Of a stretch of DNA of 64,000 bases, positions 52,551-61,237 are shown piece after piece. The position numbers and the translations under genes were made by a program. This DNA comes from QFOX01 sp033763655. Its GTDB lineage: Bacteria; Pseudomonadota; Alphaproteobacteria; Rickettsiales; UBA3002. How positions within the stretch are numbered: the first letter of the stretch is position 1; each line of letters starts with the position of its first letter. The DNA is taken from positions 62,001 to 126,000 of the forward strand of contig JANRKD010000004.1 in assembly GCA_033763655.1 (NCBI GenBank). The letters run 5' to 3'. The notes beneath the pieces are model-generated. The model saw only the letters and a list, made by a program, of their open reading frames with translations, was not told where the DNA came from and made no database searches.

Positions 52551-53042
52551 TCACTCGTTGCCGCCGGCATCCGCCTTGCTCTGCGCGCCTTCTTTGTCGG
52601 CACCGCCGCCGGAGAATACAAATTTACCGATAAGCTCCTCAAGGCTGACGGAGGGCTGGGTGAACGAGATTTTATCGCCCTCGCCCAGGTTGGCGTCGTC
52701 GCCGCCGGGCTCAACCGCGAGGAATTTATCGCCCAGCAGACCCGAGCTTTGCACCGATGCCGAGGAATCACGCGGCAGTTTCACCGCATTGCTGACCCGC
52801 AATTTTGCCACTGCCTGAAAGCTTTTCGGGTCGAGGTCGAGCGCTTCGACCACGCCGATTTTAATGCCGCCGACGCGCACCGCGCTGCCGGGCGAAATGC
52901 CGCCGATATTGGTGAAGGCCGCCGTCAGCGCGTAGCCTTCGATGGGTTTTACGTTGCTGTTGCTATAGGCGAAGTAAAGAAAGCCGCTGGCCACCGCCAG
53001 TACCACCGCGCCCATCACCGTTTCGATTGCGTTATTTGCCAT
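52551..53042 (-). CDS. mlaD: Phospholipid transport protein MlaD
   Basis: This 163-residue MCE-domain protein has an N-terminal membrane anchor (ETVMGAVVLAVASGFLYFAY). The MCE core is GGISPGSAVRVGGIKIGVVE, then SDVQSSGLLGDKFL-like residues and a C-terminal helix. MlaD hexamers carry lipids between the membranes with the MlaFE transporter, which is not in the window. ATG 53042 (MANNAIETV) fits; the frame to 53108 is longer than the family. Confidence 0.9.
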   Translation of the reverse strand: MANNAIETVMGAVVLAVASGFLYFAYSNSNVKPIEGYALTAAFTNIGGISPGSAVRVGGIKIGVVEALDLDPKSFQAVAKLRVSNAVKLPRDSSASVQSSGLLGDKFLAVEPGGDDANLGEGDKISFTQPSVSLEELIGKFVFSGGGADKEGAQSKADAGGNE

Positions 53043-53131
53043 AGTATCTCCTGTCACGTCGCAAATCCTGTTACCACCGCTCGTAACACGACGCGAAATG
53101 GCTGGCAAGATGTGCGTGGCGGTGCGTCGCC

Positions 53132-53320
53132 TTAATCGGAACTCGAAGAATCGGGTGACGCACCCGAATCATTGCCGATTTGCTCATCCTCATAGCCGCT
53201 GTACCAGAAGGATTTGGAATCAAGTCGGCTCAGCCCGTTGCCTTTTTCATAGCCCGCGCAGCCGGAAAGCAGCAGCAACGCAGCGCTTGCCACCAGAGCG
53301 AAGGGACCCGTGCGCCTCAT
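53132..53320 (-). CDS. Small lipoprotein
   Basis: The 62 residues start MRRTGPFALVASAALLLLSG with lipobox LLSGC. The mature part is short and acidic (ending SGASPDSSSSD). Its ATG overlaps the NDUFA12 stop by 4 bp, so it is translated with it. No family is recognised beyond the lipobox. Confidence 0.7.
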   Translation of the reverse strand: MRRTGPFALVASAALLLLSGCAGYEKGNGLSRLDSKSFWYSGYEDEQIGNDSGASPDSSSSD

Positions 53321-53673
53321 GATGGCCTCCACGGTTCATAATCAGCTGCACTCGCGGCGCGTGCGCCACCTTTGCTGATATGCCCGCGTGGCAGGTAACG
53401 TCCCGCTGTGCCTGTCAGATTGGGCACATGCGCCTTCAGCCAGTTGTAGGATTTAATCTCGGAAAGCGGTGCGTCGAGCGTGTAATGCAACCAGCCATGC
53501 CATATCGCCGGCACTTTCGACGCTTCGGTCACGCCGTGATACAGCACCCAGCGGCGTTTCTTTTCACCCCTGCGCGGGCGCTTGCTTTCGAAATAGCGGT
53601 TGCCAAACTCGTCGCGACCGACGAATCGCCCGTACATCCATGTATGCAATCTCGTGCCAATCGTTGCACTCAT
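53317..53673 (-). CDS. NDUFA12-type complex I accessory protein
   Basis: This 118-residue protein has the family core YGRFVGRDEFGNRYFESKRP, RRWVLYHG, VPAIWHGWLHYTLD and a C-terminal YLPRGHISKGG. NDUFA12 homologues are supernumerary NADH:ubiquinone oxidoreductase subunits found in alphaproteobacteria and mitochondria. Placement next to DUF2155 and mlaD is common. The start at 53673 (MSATIG) or 53679 is uncertain. Confidence 0.93.
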   Translation of the reverse strand: MSATIGTRLHTWMYGRFVGRDEFGNRYFESKRPRRGEKKRRWVLYHGVTEASKVPAIWHGWLHYTLDAPLSEIKSYNWLKAHVPNLTGTAGRYLPRGHISKGGARAASAADYEPWRPS

Positions 53674-53682
53674 GGCCATCTC

Positions 53683-56187
53683 CTAATTATCGAGGAACGA
53701 ACGCATTTTACGCGAGCGGCTTGGGTGCTTCAACTTACGCAGCGCCTTCGCCTCAATCTGGCGGATGCGCTCGCGCGTGACGCTGAATTGCTGGCCCACT
53801 TCCTCAAGCGTATGGTCGGTGTTCATGCCGATGCCAAAGCGCATGCGCAGCACCCGCTCCTCGCGCGGCGTCAGGCTGGCCAGAATCCGCGTCGTCACCT
53901 CGCGCAAATTGCTCTGGATGGCGGAATCCACCGGCAACACGGCGCCTTTATCCTCGATAAAATCACCCAGATGTGAATCCTCTTCATCCCCAATTGGGGT
54001 TTCGAGCGAGACCGGCTCCTTGGCGATTTTCATCACCTTGCGCACCTTATCGAGTGGCATGACGAGGCGCTCGGCCAGTTCTTCCGGCGTCGGCTCGCGG
54101 CCAATTTCATGCAGCATCTGGCGGCTGGTACGCACGATTTTATTGATGGTCTCGATCATATGCACCGGGATGCGGATGGTGCGCGCCTGATCGGCGATAG
54201 AGCGCGTAATCGCCTGACGAATCCACCAGGTGGCGTAGGTGCTGAACTTATAGCCCCGGCGGTACTCGAATTTATCGACCGCTTTCATCAGGCCGATATT
54301 GCCTTCCTGAATGAGGTCGAGGAACTGCAAACCCCGGTTGGTGTATTTTTTGGCAATCGAAATCACGAGGCGTAAATTGGCCTCAATCATCTCTTTTTTT
54401 GCACGCCCGGCATCGCGCTCGCCCTTGCTGACGGCGAACACCACGCGCTTGAACTCGGAAATATCCATTCCCGTTTCGGTCGCGATTTTGCCAATTTCCT
54501 TACGCAAATCCTCAATCGCGGTTTTGTGCTTCTCGGCAAAATCCTTCCAGCCTTTTTCCTTCAACTTCGACACCGATTTCAGCCACTCGGGGTCCAGCTC
54601 GCGGCCATTATACTGCTGCAGGAAAAGCGCCCGCTTGACGCCGCTTTTTTCGGCCAGTTTCAGCAATTGCATTTCGGTCGCAATCAGCCGCTTGTTCACC
54701 GCGTAAAGCGTGTGCATCAACTCTTCCACCCGCATGTTATTGAAGCGAATGGCGAGCATAATCTCGACGGTTTCTTTCAGCAGCGCCGGGTATTTTTTGT
54801 TGTCGGCATTCGTGACGTCACCCTCGCCGAGCGCCTGTGCATGGCGCTTTTCCTGAAGTTTGCGCAACTGCTTGCTGACTTTGGCGAAGCTATCGAACTT
54901 CTCCAGCACGGCGGGCAACAACTCCTGCTCCATCGCCACCAGCGAGAGCACGGCCTCGTCGTCGTATTCGTCGGCCTCGACTTTTTCCTTACGCCCTCCT
55001 TCGAGCGCGTCGTACTCGTCCTCTTCCTCTTCCTCGTCTTCGACCGTGTCGCCCTGCTCGCGCTGGGCATCGGCGAATTTATCCTCGGTGCCCGCACCAT
55101 AGGTCGCGTCGAGGTCGATCACTTCGCGCAGCAGCATTTCGCTGTTGGCCAGTTTATCGCGCCAGCCGAGCACCATATGCATCACCGTCGGCGATTCGCA
55201 AAGCGAGGAGATAACCATCTCGCGGCCCGACTCGATGCGCTTGGCGATTTCAATTTCGCCTTCGCGGCTGAGCAGTTCGACATTGCCCATTTCGCGCAAA
55301 TACATGCGCACGGGGTCATCCGAGCGGCCATAGGATTCCTCGGGCTTCTCAGGCTCCATATCGATGACGAGATCACCGGTAGGTGGGGCGGCGGCATCGT
55401 CGTCGTCGCTCTCGACAAACGGTGCGTCGATTTTATCTTCCACTTCCGGCAGCTCGATCACCTTGACGCCCTTGGCGGCGAGCTTGGTAATCAAATCATC
55501 AATCACCTCGGGCGAGAACTCATCCGCCGGCAGGTATTTGTTCAAATCATCATAGGTGAGCACGCCGCGCGCCTTGCCCAGCTTGAGCAATTTGGCGGTG
55601 AGCGCATCGCTGACGGCAGCGCTGACATCCACCTCGCTGCCTTTGGCGGGTGCGGCGGCCTTACCTTTCTTCAGCGCGGGTGCGGTTGGGGTTTTAGCGG
55701 ATGATTTGGTTTCAACGGGGGACGGCTTTTTGACGGACATAGGGACAGCTGGCGTCGCTTTCTTCGTAACAGGGGTGGGAGCATGACGCGCTGATGTAGC
55801 CGTTGCGCGCGATTTAGCAAGGGGCTTGACGATTTTTGCGGGTGTTTTTTTCACCGCTCCCTTCGCCGCTGATTTTTTTGCCACAGGCGTCGCCACGGTT
55901 TTCTTGCCCGAAGCGCGGGTGATTGCTGGTTTTTTTGCCACGATCTTTTTTGCCGCCACCTTCTTCACCATCGGTTTTTTGCTGGCTACTTTTTTTGCCG
56001 CAGGTTTCCTGGCGGGCATCTTTTTCGGCGCAGGTTTTTTTGCCACCGGTTTTTTTACGGCTGCTTTTTTCGGCGCAGGTTTCTTCGCCATCACTTTTTT
56101 TGCCGCAGGTTTTTTTACCGCCGTTTTTTTTGCGGTCGGTTTGGATTTTACGTTTGCGGATTTTTTTGCTGGTTTCTTCGTCGCCAT
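53683..56187 (-). CDS. rpoD: Primary sigma factor RpoD with long Lys/Ala N-terminal tail
   Basis: This 834-residue sigma-70 has an unusual first 185 or so residues of histone-H1-like KKPAAKK repeats. Region 1.1 follows (GVLTYDDLNKYLPADEFSPE), then 1.2 (DDPVRMYLREMGNVELLSRE), region 2 (NLRLVISIAKKYTNRGLQFL, FSTYATWWIRQAITRSIADQ), region 3, and region 4 with HTH (HTLEEVGQQFSVTRERIRQI). An acidic insert lies before region 2. The ATG 56187 has GGGGTG upstream, so the tail is translated in frame; internal starts lack ribosome sites. It lies next to tsaC without dnaG, which often accompanies rpoD. Confidence 0.96.
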   Translation of the reverse strand: MATKKPAKKSANVKSKPTAKKTAVKKPAAKKVMAKKPAPKKAAVKKPVAKKPAPKKMPARKPAAKKVASKKPMVKKVAAKKIVAKKPAITRASGKKTVATPVAKKSAAKGAVKKTPAKIVKPLAKSRATATSARHAPTPVTKKATPAVPMSVKKPSPVETKSSAKTPTAPALKKGKAAAPAKGSEVDVSAAVSDALTAKLLKLGKARGVLTYDDLNKYLPADEFSPEVIDDLITKLAAKGVKVIELPEVEDKIDAPFVESDDDDAAAPPTGDLVIDMEPEKPEESYGRSDDPVRMYLREMGNVELLSREGEIEIAKRIESGREMVISSLCESPTVMHMVLGWRDKLANSEMLLREVIDLDATYGAGTEDKFADAQREQGDTVEDEEEEEDEYDALEGGRKEKVEADEYDDEAVLSLVAMEQELLPAVLEKFDSFAKVSKQLRKLQEKRHAQALGEGDVTNADNKKYPALLKETVEIMLAIRFNNMRVEELMHTLYAVNKRLIATEMQLLKLAEKSGVKRALFLQQYNGRELDPEWLKSVSKLKEKGWKDFAEKHKTAIEDLRKEIGKIATETGMDISEFKRVVFAVSKGERDAGRAKKEMIEANLRLVISIAKKYTNRGLQFLDLIQEGNIGLMKAVDKFEYRRGYKFSTYATWWIRQAITRSIADQARTIRIPVHMIETINKIVRTSRQMLHEIGREPTPEELAERLVMPLDKVRKVMKIAKEPVSLETPIGDEEDSHLGDFIEDKGAVLPVDSAIQSNLREVTTRILASLTPREERVLRMRFGIGMNTDHTLEEVGQQFSVTRERIRQIEAKALRKLKHPSRSRKMRSFLDN

Positions 56188-56383
56188 AATGCGTCACCCC
56201 ACGCTGTTACGATTGCCCGATAGAAGCGTGACTTATGCATAGTTTTCAAGGAAACTCAAGCGCCTAAGCGGATTTATGCCCAAGCCGTTCCTTTTTTTGC
56301 GGCGGCTTGCGGCAATCGCAAATGAATACAGTATGTTACAGCAATAATCGCCACGAAGGCTGAATAACGCTTCTGGCGCTACA

Positions 56384-57361
56384 TCACGAGCGCCCTCTAC
56401 TCGCCCGCTGCAGGCGATCGTTGATTGCTTCGCCGACACCCTCGCCGGGGATGGGCATCACGGCAATGGCGCGGTGGCGCGAGTCATCGAGCGCGCGCAG
56501 CATGGCAAATAAATTGGCGGCGGCTTCGATGCAATCGCCGCGCGGCGAGAGGTTCAGCGTGGTCGCCGCGCCGGGAAGCGGTGCCGGGCCAAAGGCGAGC
56601 AGCGCCTCATCCGCCGCCACCGCCGCCACGTTCAGCCGCACGGGGATGGACGGGGCATAATGCGCACTGAGCATCCCCGGAGATTTGAGAACAGGCGCAA
56701 GGGTGGGGTGCGCCTCATGCTCAAAACCCGCCCCCATCACGGCTTCCAGCATCGCACGGGTGATGCTTCCGGCGCGCAGCAGCACCGGCGTTTCGCCCGA
56801 AATATCGAGGACGGTGGATTCGAGGCCGACAGCGCAGGCACCGCCATCGACCACGAGCGGTACGGCATCGCCGAACTCATCACGCACATGGCGGGCGGTG
56901 GTAGGGCTGACATGACCGCTGCGGTTGGCGCTCGGCGCGGCGATGGGGCCGTCGAAAGCCGCCAGCAACTGCCGCGTCAGCGGATGCGCAGGGATGCGGA
57001 TGGCCAGCGTGTCGCCGCCCGCACTGACCAGCTCGCTGAGTGCGCCCTCCCATCGGCGCGGTAACACCAGTGTCAGCGGCCCGGGCCAGAAGGCCGCCGC
57101 AAGTTGCGTCGCAAGCGCGCTCCACTGCACATAGCGCTGCGCGATTTCCATGCTCGCCACATGCACGATCAGCGGGTTGAATTGCGGGCGGGCCTTCAGC
57201 GCATAGATGTTTGCCACCGCCTGCCCGTTACAGGCATCCGCCGCGAGGCCATAGACCGTCTCGGTCGGAATCGCGACCAGCTCGCCCGCGCGCCAGTGGC
57301 TAACGACGTTATCCACAAGCGCTGCATCAATATATGGTGTTTCAGGGCGTTTCATTGACAA
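56384..57361 (-). CDS. L-threonylcarbamoyladenylate synthase (TsaC/Sua5)
   Basis: This enzyme makes the activated intermediate for t6A at position 37 of ANN-decoding tRNAs. The YrdC domain contains IPTETVYGLAADAC, KARPQFNPLIVHV and PSANRSGHVSPTTA. A C-terminal Sua5 domain follows after about residue 200 (LKSPGMLSAHYAPSIPVRL). The 325-residue length fits Sua5-type proteins. It lies upstream of rpoD and is divergent from the ParA-like gene. Confidence 0.93.
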   Translation of the reverse strand: MSMKRPETPYIDAALVDNVVSHWRAGELVAIPTETVYGLAADACNGQAVANIYALKARPQFNPLIVHVASMEIAQRYVQWSALATQLAAAFWPGPLTLVLPRRWEGALSELVSAGGDTLAIRIPAHPLTRQLLAAFDGPIAAPSANRSGHVSPTTARHVRDEFGDAVPLVVDGGACAVGLESTVLDISGETPVLLRAGSITRAMLEAVMGAGFEHEAHPTLAPVLKSPGMLSAHYAPSIPVRLNVAAVAADEALLAFGPAPLPGAATTLNLSPRGDCIEAAANLFAMLRALDDSRHRAIAVMPIPGEGVGEAINDRLQRASRGRS

Positions 57362-57467
57362 TATCTGGTAGGTGATTTACATTGGACGGCAAGTGAAGCT
57401 GGTGGCGTGTCTGCGTGAAAGACAGGTGCCAGAAGTCGCTCGGCAAGTAGGAAATAAAGGGACGGCT

Positions 57468-58127
57468 GTGGTAGCAAAAATCATCACCATTGCACAGCAA
57501 AAAGGCGGCGCGGGTAAAACTACCATGGCGGCGCACCTCGCGGTGGCGTGGGCGGCCAGCGGTCGCCGCAAGGTGGCCATCATTGATACCGATCCGCAAG
57601 GCTCGCTCACCCAGTGGCATGCCATCCGCGCCGCGCGTCTGGGCGAAGGCGCCACGAACCTCACTTTTTCGGCCATTTCGGGCTGGCGCGTGCGCAGCGA
57701 GATTGACCGCCTCCGCCACACCCACGACCTCGTGATTATCGACTCGCCGCCGCATACGGATGCCGAAGCGCGCACGGCCATCCGCGCCGCCGATCTGGTA
57801 GTGGTGCCGCTGCAACCCAGCCCGATGGACGTGTGGGCGACCAGCGCCACCATCCAAATCTGCAAGCAGGAGCGCGTCCCCGTAAAAATGGTGCTCAACC
57901 GCGTTCACCCGCAGGCGAAGCTGACCGACGCCATCTCGGGCGAAATGGTGGGGCTGACCGCCAACCGCTTTGGCAACCGCGTCATTTTTGCCGGCAGCCT
58001 GATGCAGGGATATGGCGTCACCGAAGCGCAGCCAAACTCCCTCGCCGCCGAGGAAGTGCGCGCCCTCGCGCAGGAAATCATTACCTACCTGAACCGTAAG
58101 GCCGCAAGTATGCGGGCGAGTGCTTAG
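57468..58127 (+). CDS. ParA-family ATPase
   Basis: This 219-residue ATPase has deviant Walker A QQKGGAGKTTMAAHLA, IDTDPQGSL and VIIDSPPHTD. The start at GTG 57468 follows AAGGGAC. The frame extends to 57372 but would add an unusual N-terminus. No ParB or centromere-like repeats are seen, so it is an orphan ParA/MinD-type ATPase, perhaps for positioning of a cell component. Confidence 0.88.
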   Translation: MVAKIITIAQQKGGAGKTTMAAHLAVAWAASGRRKVAIIDTDPQGSLTQWHAIRAARLGEGATNLTFSAISGWRVRSEIDRLRHTHDLVIIDSPPHTDAEARTAIRAADLVVVPLQPSPMDVWATSATIQICKQERVPVKMVLNRVHPQAKLTDAISGEMVGLTANRFGNRVIFAGSLMQGYGVTEAQPNSLAAEEVRALAQEIITYLNRKAASMRASA

Positions 58128-58218
58128 CCCTTGACCAACGACTGAAACCGTATGAGAGTTGCTGCGCTTTGGGGCGTACCCTTGGGGAAGCAACCGCACA
58201 GAGATTAGGGAGATTTTC

Positions 58219-58755
58219 ATGACCGCCACACTCTATTTCACTACCCATCGCGCGGCCATTGGCAACCTGTTGCTGGTCGCAAGCGCACAGGGCCTACGCC
58301 ACCTGTCGCTGCTCGAAGCGGGGACGGATGCTGCCGACCACCTCGCCCGCCGCTTCTCCACGCCGCCGCAACCCACCCTGCTGGAGCTGGACGGTTTTTT
58401 TGCGACCACCATCGCGGCGATTGACCGCTACCTGAACGACGGCGCACGCCTGCGTATTCCCTACGATCTGGCGGAAGGCACGCCGCTGCAGCGCGCCGTC
58501 TGGCTCGAAATTGCGCGCATTCCCTATGGCGAGACCATCAGCTACAGCACCCTCGCCGAGCGCGTGGGATTCCCCCGGGCGGTACGCGCCGTTGCCAGCG
58601 CCTGCGGGGCAAACCCGGTGCCGCTGGCCATTCCCTGCCACCGCGTACTGGCGAAGGACGGCACGCTTGGCGGCTTCAGCCTCGGCGGGATCGAGGTGAA
58701 GGAAAAACTGCTGAAGATTGAAAACCCGGCGCAGGCTTTTTCAGCCGTCGCCTAG
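58219..58755 (+). CDS. ogt: Methylated-DNA-protein-cysteine methyltransferase
   Basis: This protein repairs O6-methylguanine by transfer to its own Cys. The 178 residues include GETISYSTLAERVGFPRAVR and the acceptor motif IPCHRVLAKDGTLGGFS. ATG 58219 has TAGGGAG upstream; an open frame from 58159 is less likely. Confidence 0.94.
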   Translation: MTATLYFTTHRAAIGNLLLVASAQGLRHLSLLEAGTDAADHLARRFSTPPQPTLLELDGFFATTIAAIDRYLNDGARLRIPYDLAEGTPLQRAVWLEIARIPYGETISYSTLAERVGFPRAVRAVASACGANPVPLAIPCHRVLAKDGTLGGFSLGGIEVKEKLLKIENPAQAFSAVA

Positions 58756-58769
58756 CCAGAACTAACGAC

Positions 58770-59039
58770 TTATTCCCCCACCGCTTTGGCCTCGATGGCC
58801 AGCGCGTGTAAGCCCGCATCGAGCAACGGCTTGAGCGCAGCATACACCAGACGATGCCGGGCGACGGCGTTTTTGCCGATAAACGCAGCGCTCGTGATTT
58901 TTACCGTGAAATGCGATTCGCCCTGCGCGCGTGCCCCTGCATGCCCTGCATGTTTAGCCGAATCGTCGATGACCTGCAAAAAAGCGGGCTGCAACTGCTC
59001 GCTAAGCAAATGTTCAATCTGTTGCGCGACCCGCATCAT
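58770..59039 (-). CDS. BolA-family protein
   Basis: About 89 residues with the BolA fold: VAQQIEHLLSEQLQPAFLQV, then DDSAKHAGHAGAR, the ESHFTVKI motif and ALAIEAKAVGE. BolA proteins work with monothiol glutaredoxins in Fe-S handling or act in morphology control. Starts at 59039 or 59036 match the family; upstream starts (59066, 59138) add atypical residues. It is divergent from the DnaJ-like gene. Confidence 0.9.
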   Translation of the reverse strand: MMRVAQQIEHLLSEQLQPAFLQVIDDSAKHAGHAGARAQGESHFTVKITSAAFIGKNAVARHRLVYAALKPLLDAGLHALAIEAKAVGE

Positions 59040-59173
59040 TCCCCCGTTAGCATTATGAGTGGGCATCCTACGACGACACAGCGCCGCTGGCAACCTGCAC
59101 GGCACGACGGCGGAAACGGCTATTTTTGGCAAGCCCATTGAAACCGCAAAAAATCTGCGCGATAGTATCGCCT

Positions 59174-59716
59174 ATGGCAAAGCGCAAAAAATCCGAAACG
59201 GTCGAACCTTCCGGCCATCGCTGCAACTGGGGGGACTGCCTGAATGCTGGCGATTTCCGTGCGCCGCGCTCGCGCAACAACCTGCGCGAATACCAGTGGT
59301 TCTGCGAGGAGCATATCGTCGCGTTCAACAAGAGCTGGAATTATTTTGAGGGCATGGGCGAAGCCGAAATTTATGCCTTCCAGCGCGACGCCACGACCGG
59401 CCACCGCCCCACCTGGCGCATGGATCAGTTGAAAGGCAACCCCACTGCCAAGCTGGAGGAAGCTTTTGGCCGCATGTTCGGCGATGGCTACGCCGCCCGC
59501 GCCGATGCTAAACCGATTGGTGCCCGCGAAAAAGATGCCCTCGCCGTGCTCGACCTCGAACACCCGAGCGACCGAACGAAAATCAAGGCGCAATACCGCG
59601 AGCTGGTGAAAAAATACCATCCGGATGTTAACCGTGGCAATATGCGCTCCGAGGAAACATTCAAGAAAATCACCCATGCCTATCATCATCTGCTCGTGCA
59701 TTATCTGGAGAAATAG
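59174..59716 (+). CDS. J-domain protein of the CobS/CobT neighbourhood
   Basis: This 180-residue protein has a Cys-rich N-terminus (HRCNWGDCLNAGDFRAPRS, later FCEEHI), possibly metal-binding. The C-terminal J domain holds IKAQYRELVKKYHPDVNRGN with HPD. In alphaproteobacteria this gene commonly precedes cobS and cobT and may act as co-chaperone for the chelatase. The start at 59174 (MAKRKKSE) is preferred over 59126. Confidence 0.88.
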   Translation: MAKRKKSETVEPSGHRCNWGDCLNAGDFRAPRSRNNLREYQWFCEEHIVAFNKSWNYFEGMGEAEIYAFQRDATTGHRPTWRMDQLKGNPTAKLEEAFGRMFGDGYAARADAKPIGAREKDALAVLDLEHPSDRTKIKAQYRELVKKYHPDVNRGNMRSEETFKKITHAYHHLLVHYLEK

Positions 59717-59717
59717 C

Positions 59718-60272
59718 ATGCCGCGATGGAACCTACGCCGCTTCCTGATGCCACTTAGCGCCTTGCTGGCGCTTTCCGGCTGTATTCTGGTCGATGATTT
59801 TGCACCCGAATGGGCGAAGGCCACGCCCGATCGCTGCATCGCCCCGATTGCGCAGTCGCTCTATTCTGCCGAGTTCCGCCGCAGCCCCGAAGGCAAGGCG
59901 ATGGATGCGCACGCGCGCGTCCTCGACCTTGGGGCATTCCATTTCCTGATGCTAAAGCAGGATGCCGCCGACAAGGGCGGGCGGATGTACCGTTTTGATG
60001 TCAGCAACGGTATTTTTCGCCGCTACCGGCTGAATCCCGCGATGCGCCAGACCTTCATGCGGGATTATCCGGATGCCCCGGTCAGCCTTGCACACGACAC
60101 GGTGCGGCTAACGCAGCTTGCACCGACGCAACGCAATTTACTGGCAGAAATCGCCGCCAAAGCCGATTACTGGGAAATCGAAGACCAGACCCTCTATAAC
60201 CCTCTGCGCAACCCTGCCTGCCGTTACGACGACCGCCCTTCGCACCCCAACCCCGCCAAAGGAACCCCATGA
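59718..60272 (+). CDS. Uncharacterised lipoprotein
   Basis: This 184-residue protein has an N-terminal signal and lipobox (LLALSGCILVDDF). The mature part contains FRRSPEGKAMDAHARVLDLG and a basic central region. No family is recognised. It starts 1 bp after the DnaJ-like gene and overlaps cobS by 4 bp, so it is in the same operon. It could be an outer-membrane anchored accessory of the chelatase or simply a conserved neighbour. Confidence 0.75.
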   Translation: MPRWNLRRFLMPLSALLALSGCILVDDFAPEWAKATPDRCIAPIAQSLYSAEFRRSPEGKAMDAHARVLDLGAFHFLMLKQDAADKGGRMYRFDVSNGIFRRYRLNPAMRQTFMRDYPDAPVSLAHDTVRLTQLAPTQRNLLAEIAAKADYWEIEDQTLYNPLRNPACRYDDRPSHPNPAKGTP

Positions 60273-61237
60273 ATCAAACCAAAGAGAAACTCGAAGACGT
60301 GCCGAATAAAAAATTCTCCTGCGAGAAATTATTCGGCTTTGCCTCGCCCCTCACAATCCGGGGATTTGCAAGCCGCAGCGCACTGGTGCCCGAGATCGAC
60401 GACAGCTACCAGTTCGACCGCGCGACGACGCTGGCCATCCTCGCGGGATTCTCGCATAACCGCCGGGTGCTGGTGCAGGGCTATCACGGCACCGGTAAAT
60501 CGACCCATATCGAGCAGGTGGCGGCGCGCCTCAACTGGCCGTGCATCCGCATCAACCTCGATTCGCATATCAGCCGCACCGATTTAATTGGCCGTGACGC
60601 CATCGTGCTGAAAGAGGGCAAGCAGGTCACCGCCTTCCAGGAAGGCATCATCCCCCTCGCCCTGCGCCGCCCGGTGGCGCTGGTGTTCGACGAATACGAC
60701 GCCGGGCGCCCGGACGTGATGTTTGTCATCCAACGCATCCTCGAAGCGCAGGGCAAGCTGACACTGCTCGACCAGAACACCGTCATCACACCGCACACAT
60801 ATTTCCGCATTTTCGCCACCAGCAACACCATCGGGCTGGGCGACAGCACGGGGATGTATCACGGCACGCAGCCGATCAATCAGGGGCAAATGGATCGCTG
60901 GAATATCGTCACCACCCTCAACTACCTGCCGCACGAGGTGGAGGAGCGGATTGTCGCCGCCAAAGCGCCCGGCCTGCAGAACGCCGAGGGCAGCCTGCTG
61001 ATTGCGCGTATGGTGGCGATGGCGAACCTCACCCGCACCGGGTTTATGAACGGCGATATTTCCACCGTCATGAGCCCGCGCACCGTCATCAGCTGGGCCG
61101 AGAATTACGCTATCTTCGAGGATGTAGACATGGCTTTCCGCCTCAGCTTCCTGAATAAATGCGACGAGATGGAGCGCGCCACCATCGCCGAATACTACCA
61201 GCGCTGCTTCGATGTCGATTTGATGGCAGCGGCGTGA
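60269..61237 (+). CDS. cobS: Cobaltochelatase AAA+ subunit CobS
   Basis: This AAA+ ATPase of the aerobic cobaltochelatase inserts Co2+ into hydrogenobyrinate diamide with CobN and CobT. Residues include the Walker A GYHGTGKSTHIEQV, Walker B VALVFDEYDAG, the arginine-finger region and DEMERATIAEYYQRCFD. Its stop overlaps the CobT GTG. CobN is not in the window, so it could serve another chelatase or MoxR-like task. Confidence 0.94.
   Translation: MNQTKEKLEDVPNKKFSCEKLFGFASPLTIRGFASRSALVPEIDDSYQFDRATTLAILAGFSHNRRVLVQGYHGTGKSTHIEQVAARLNWPCIRINLDSHISRTDLIGRDAIVLKEGKQVTAFQEGIIPLALRRPVALVFDEYDAGRPDVMFVIQRILEAQGKLTLLDQNTVITPHTYFRIFATSNTIGLGDSTGMYHGTQPINQGQMDRWNIVTTLNYLPHEVEERIVAAKAPGLQNAEGSLLIARMVAMANLTRTGFMNGDISTVMSPRTVISWAENYAIFEDVDMAFRLSFLNKCDEMERATIAEYYQRCFDVDLMAAA

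Noticed and set aside
54526..56242. Plus-strand open frames opposite rpoD, including a Phe-rich frame
   Set aside because: They arise from the A/T-biased Lys codons of the rpoD tail on the other strand.
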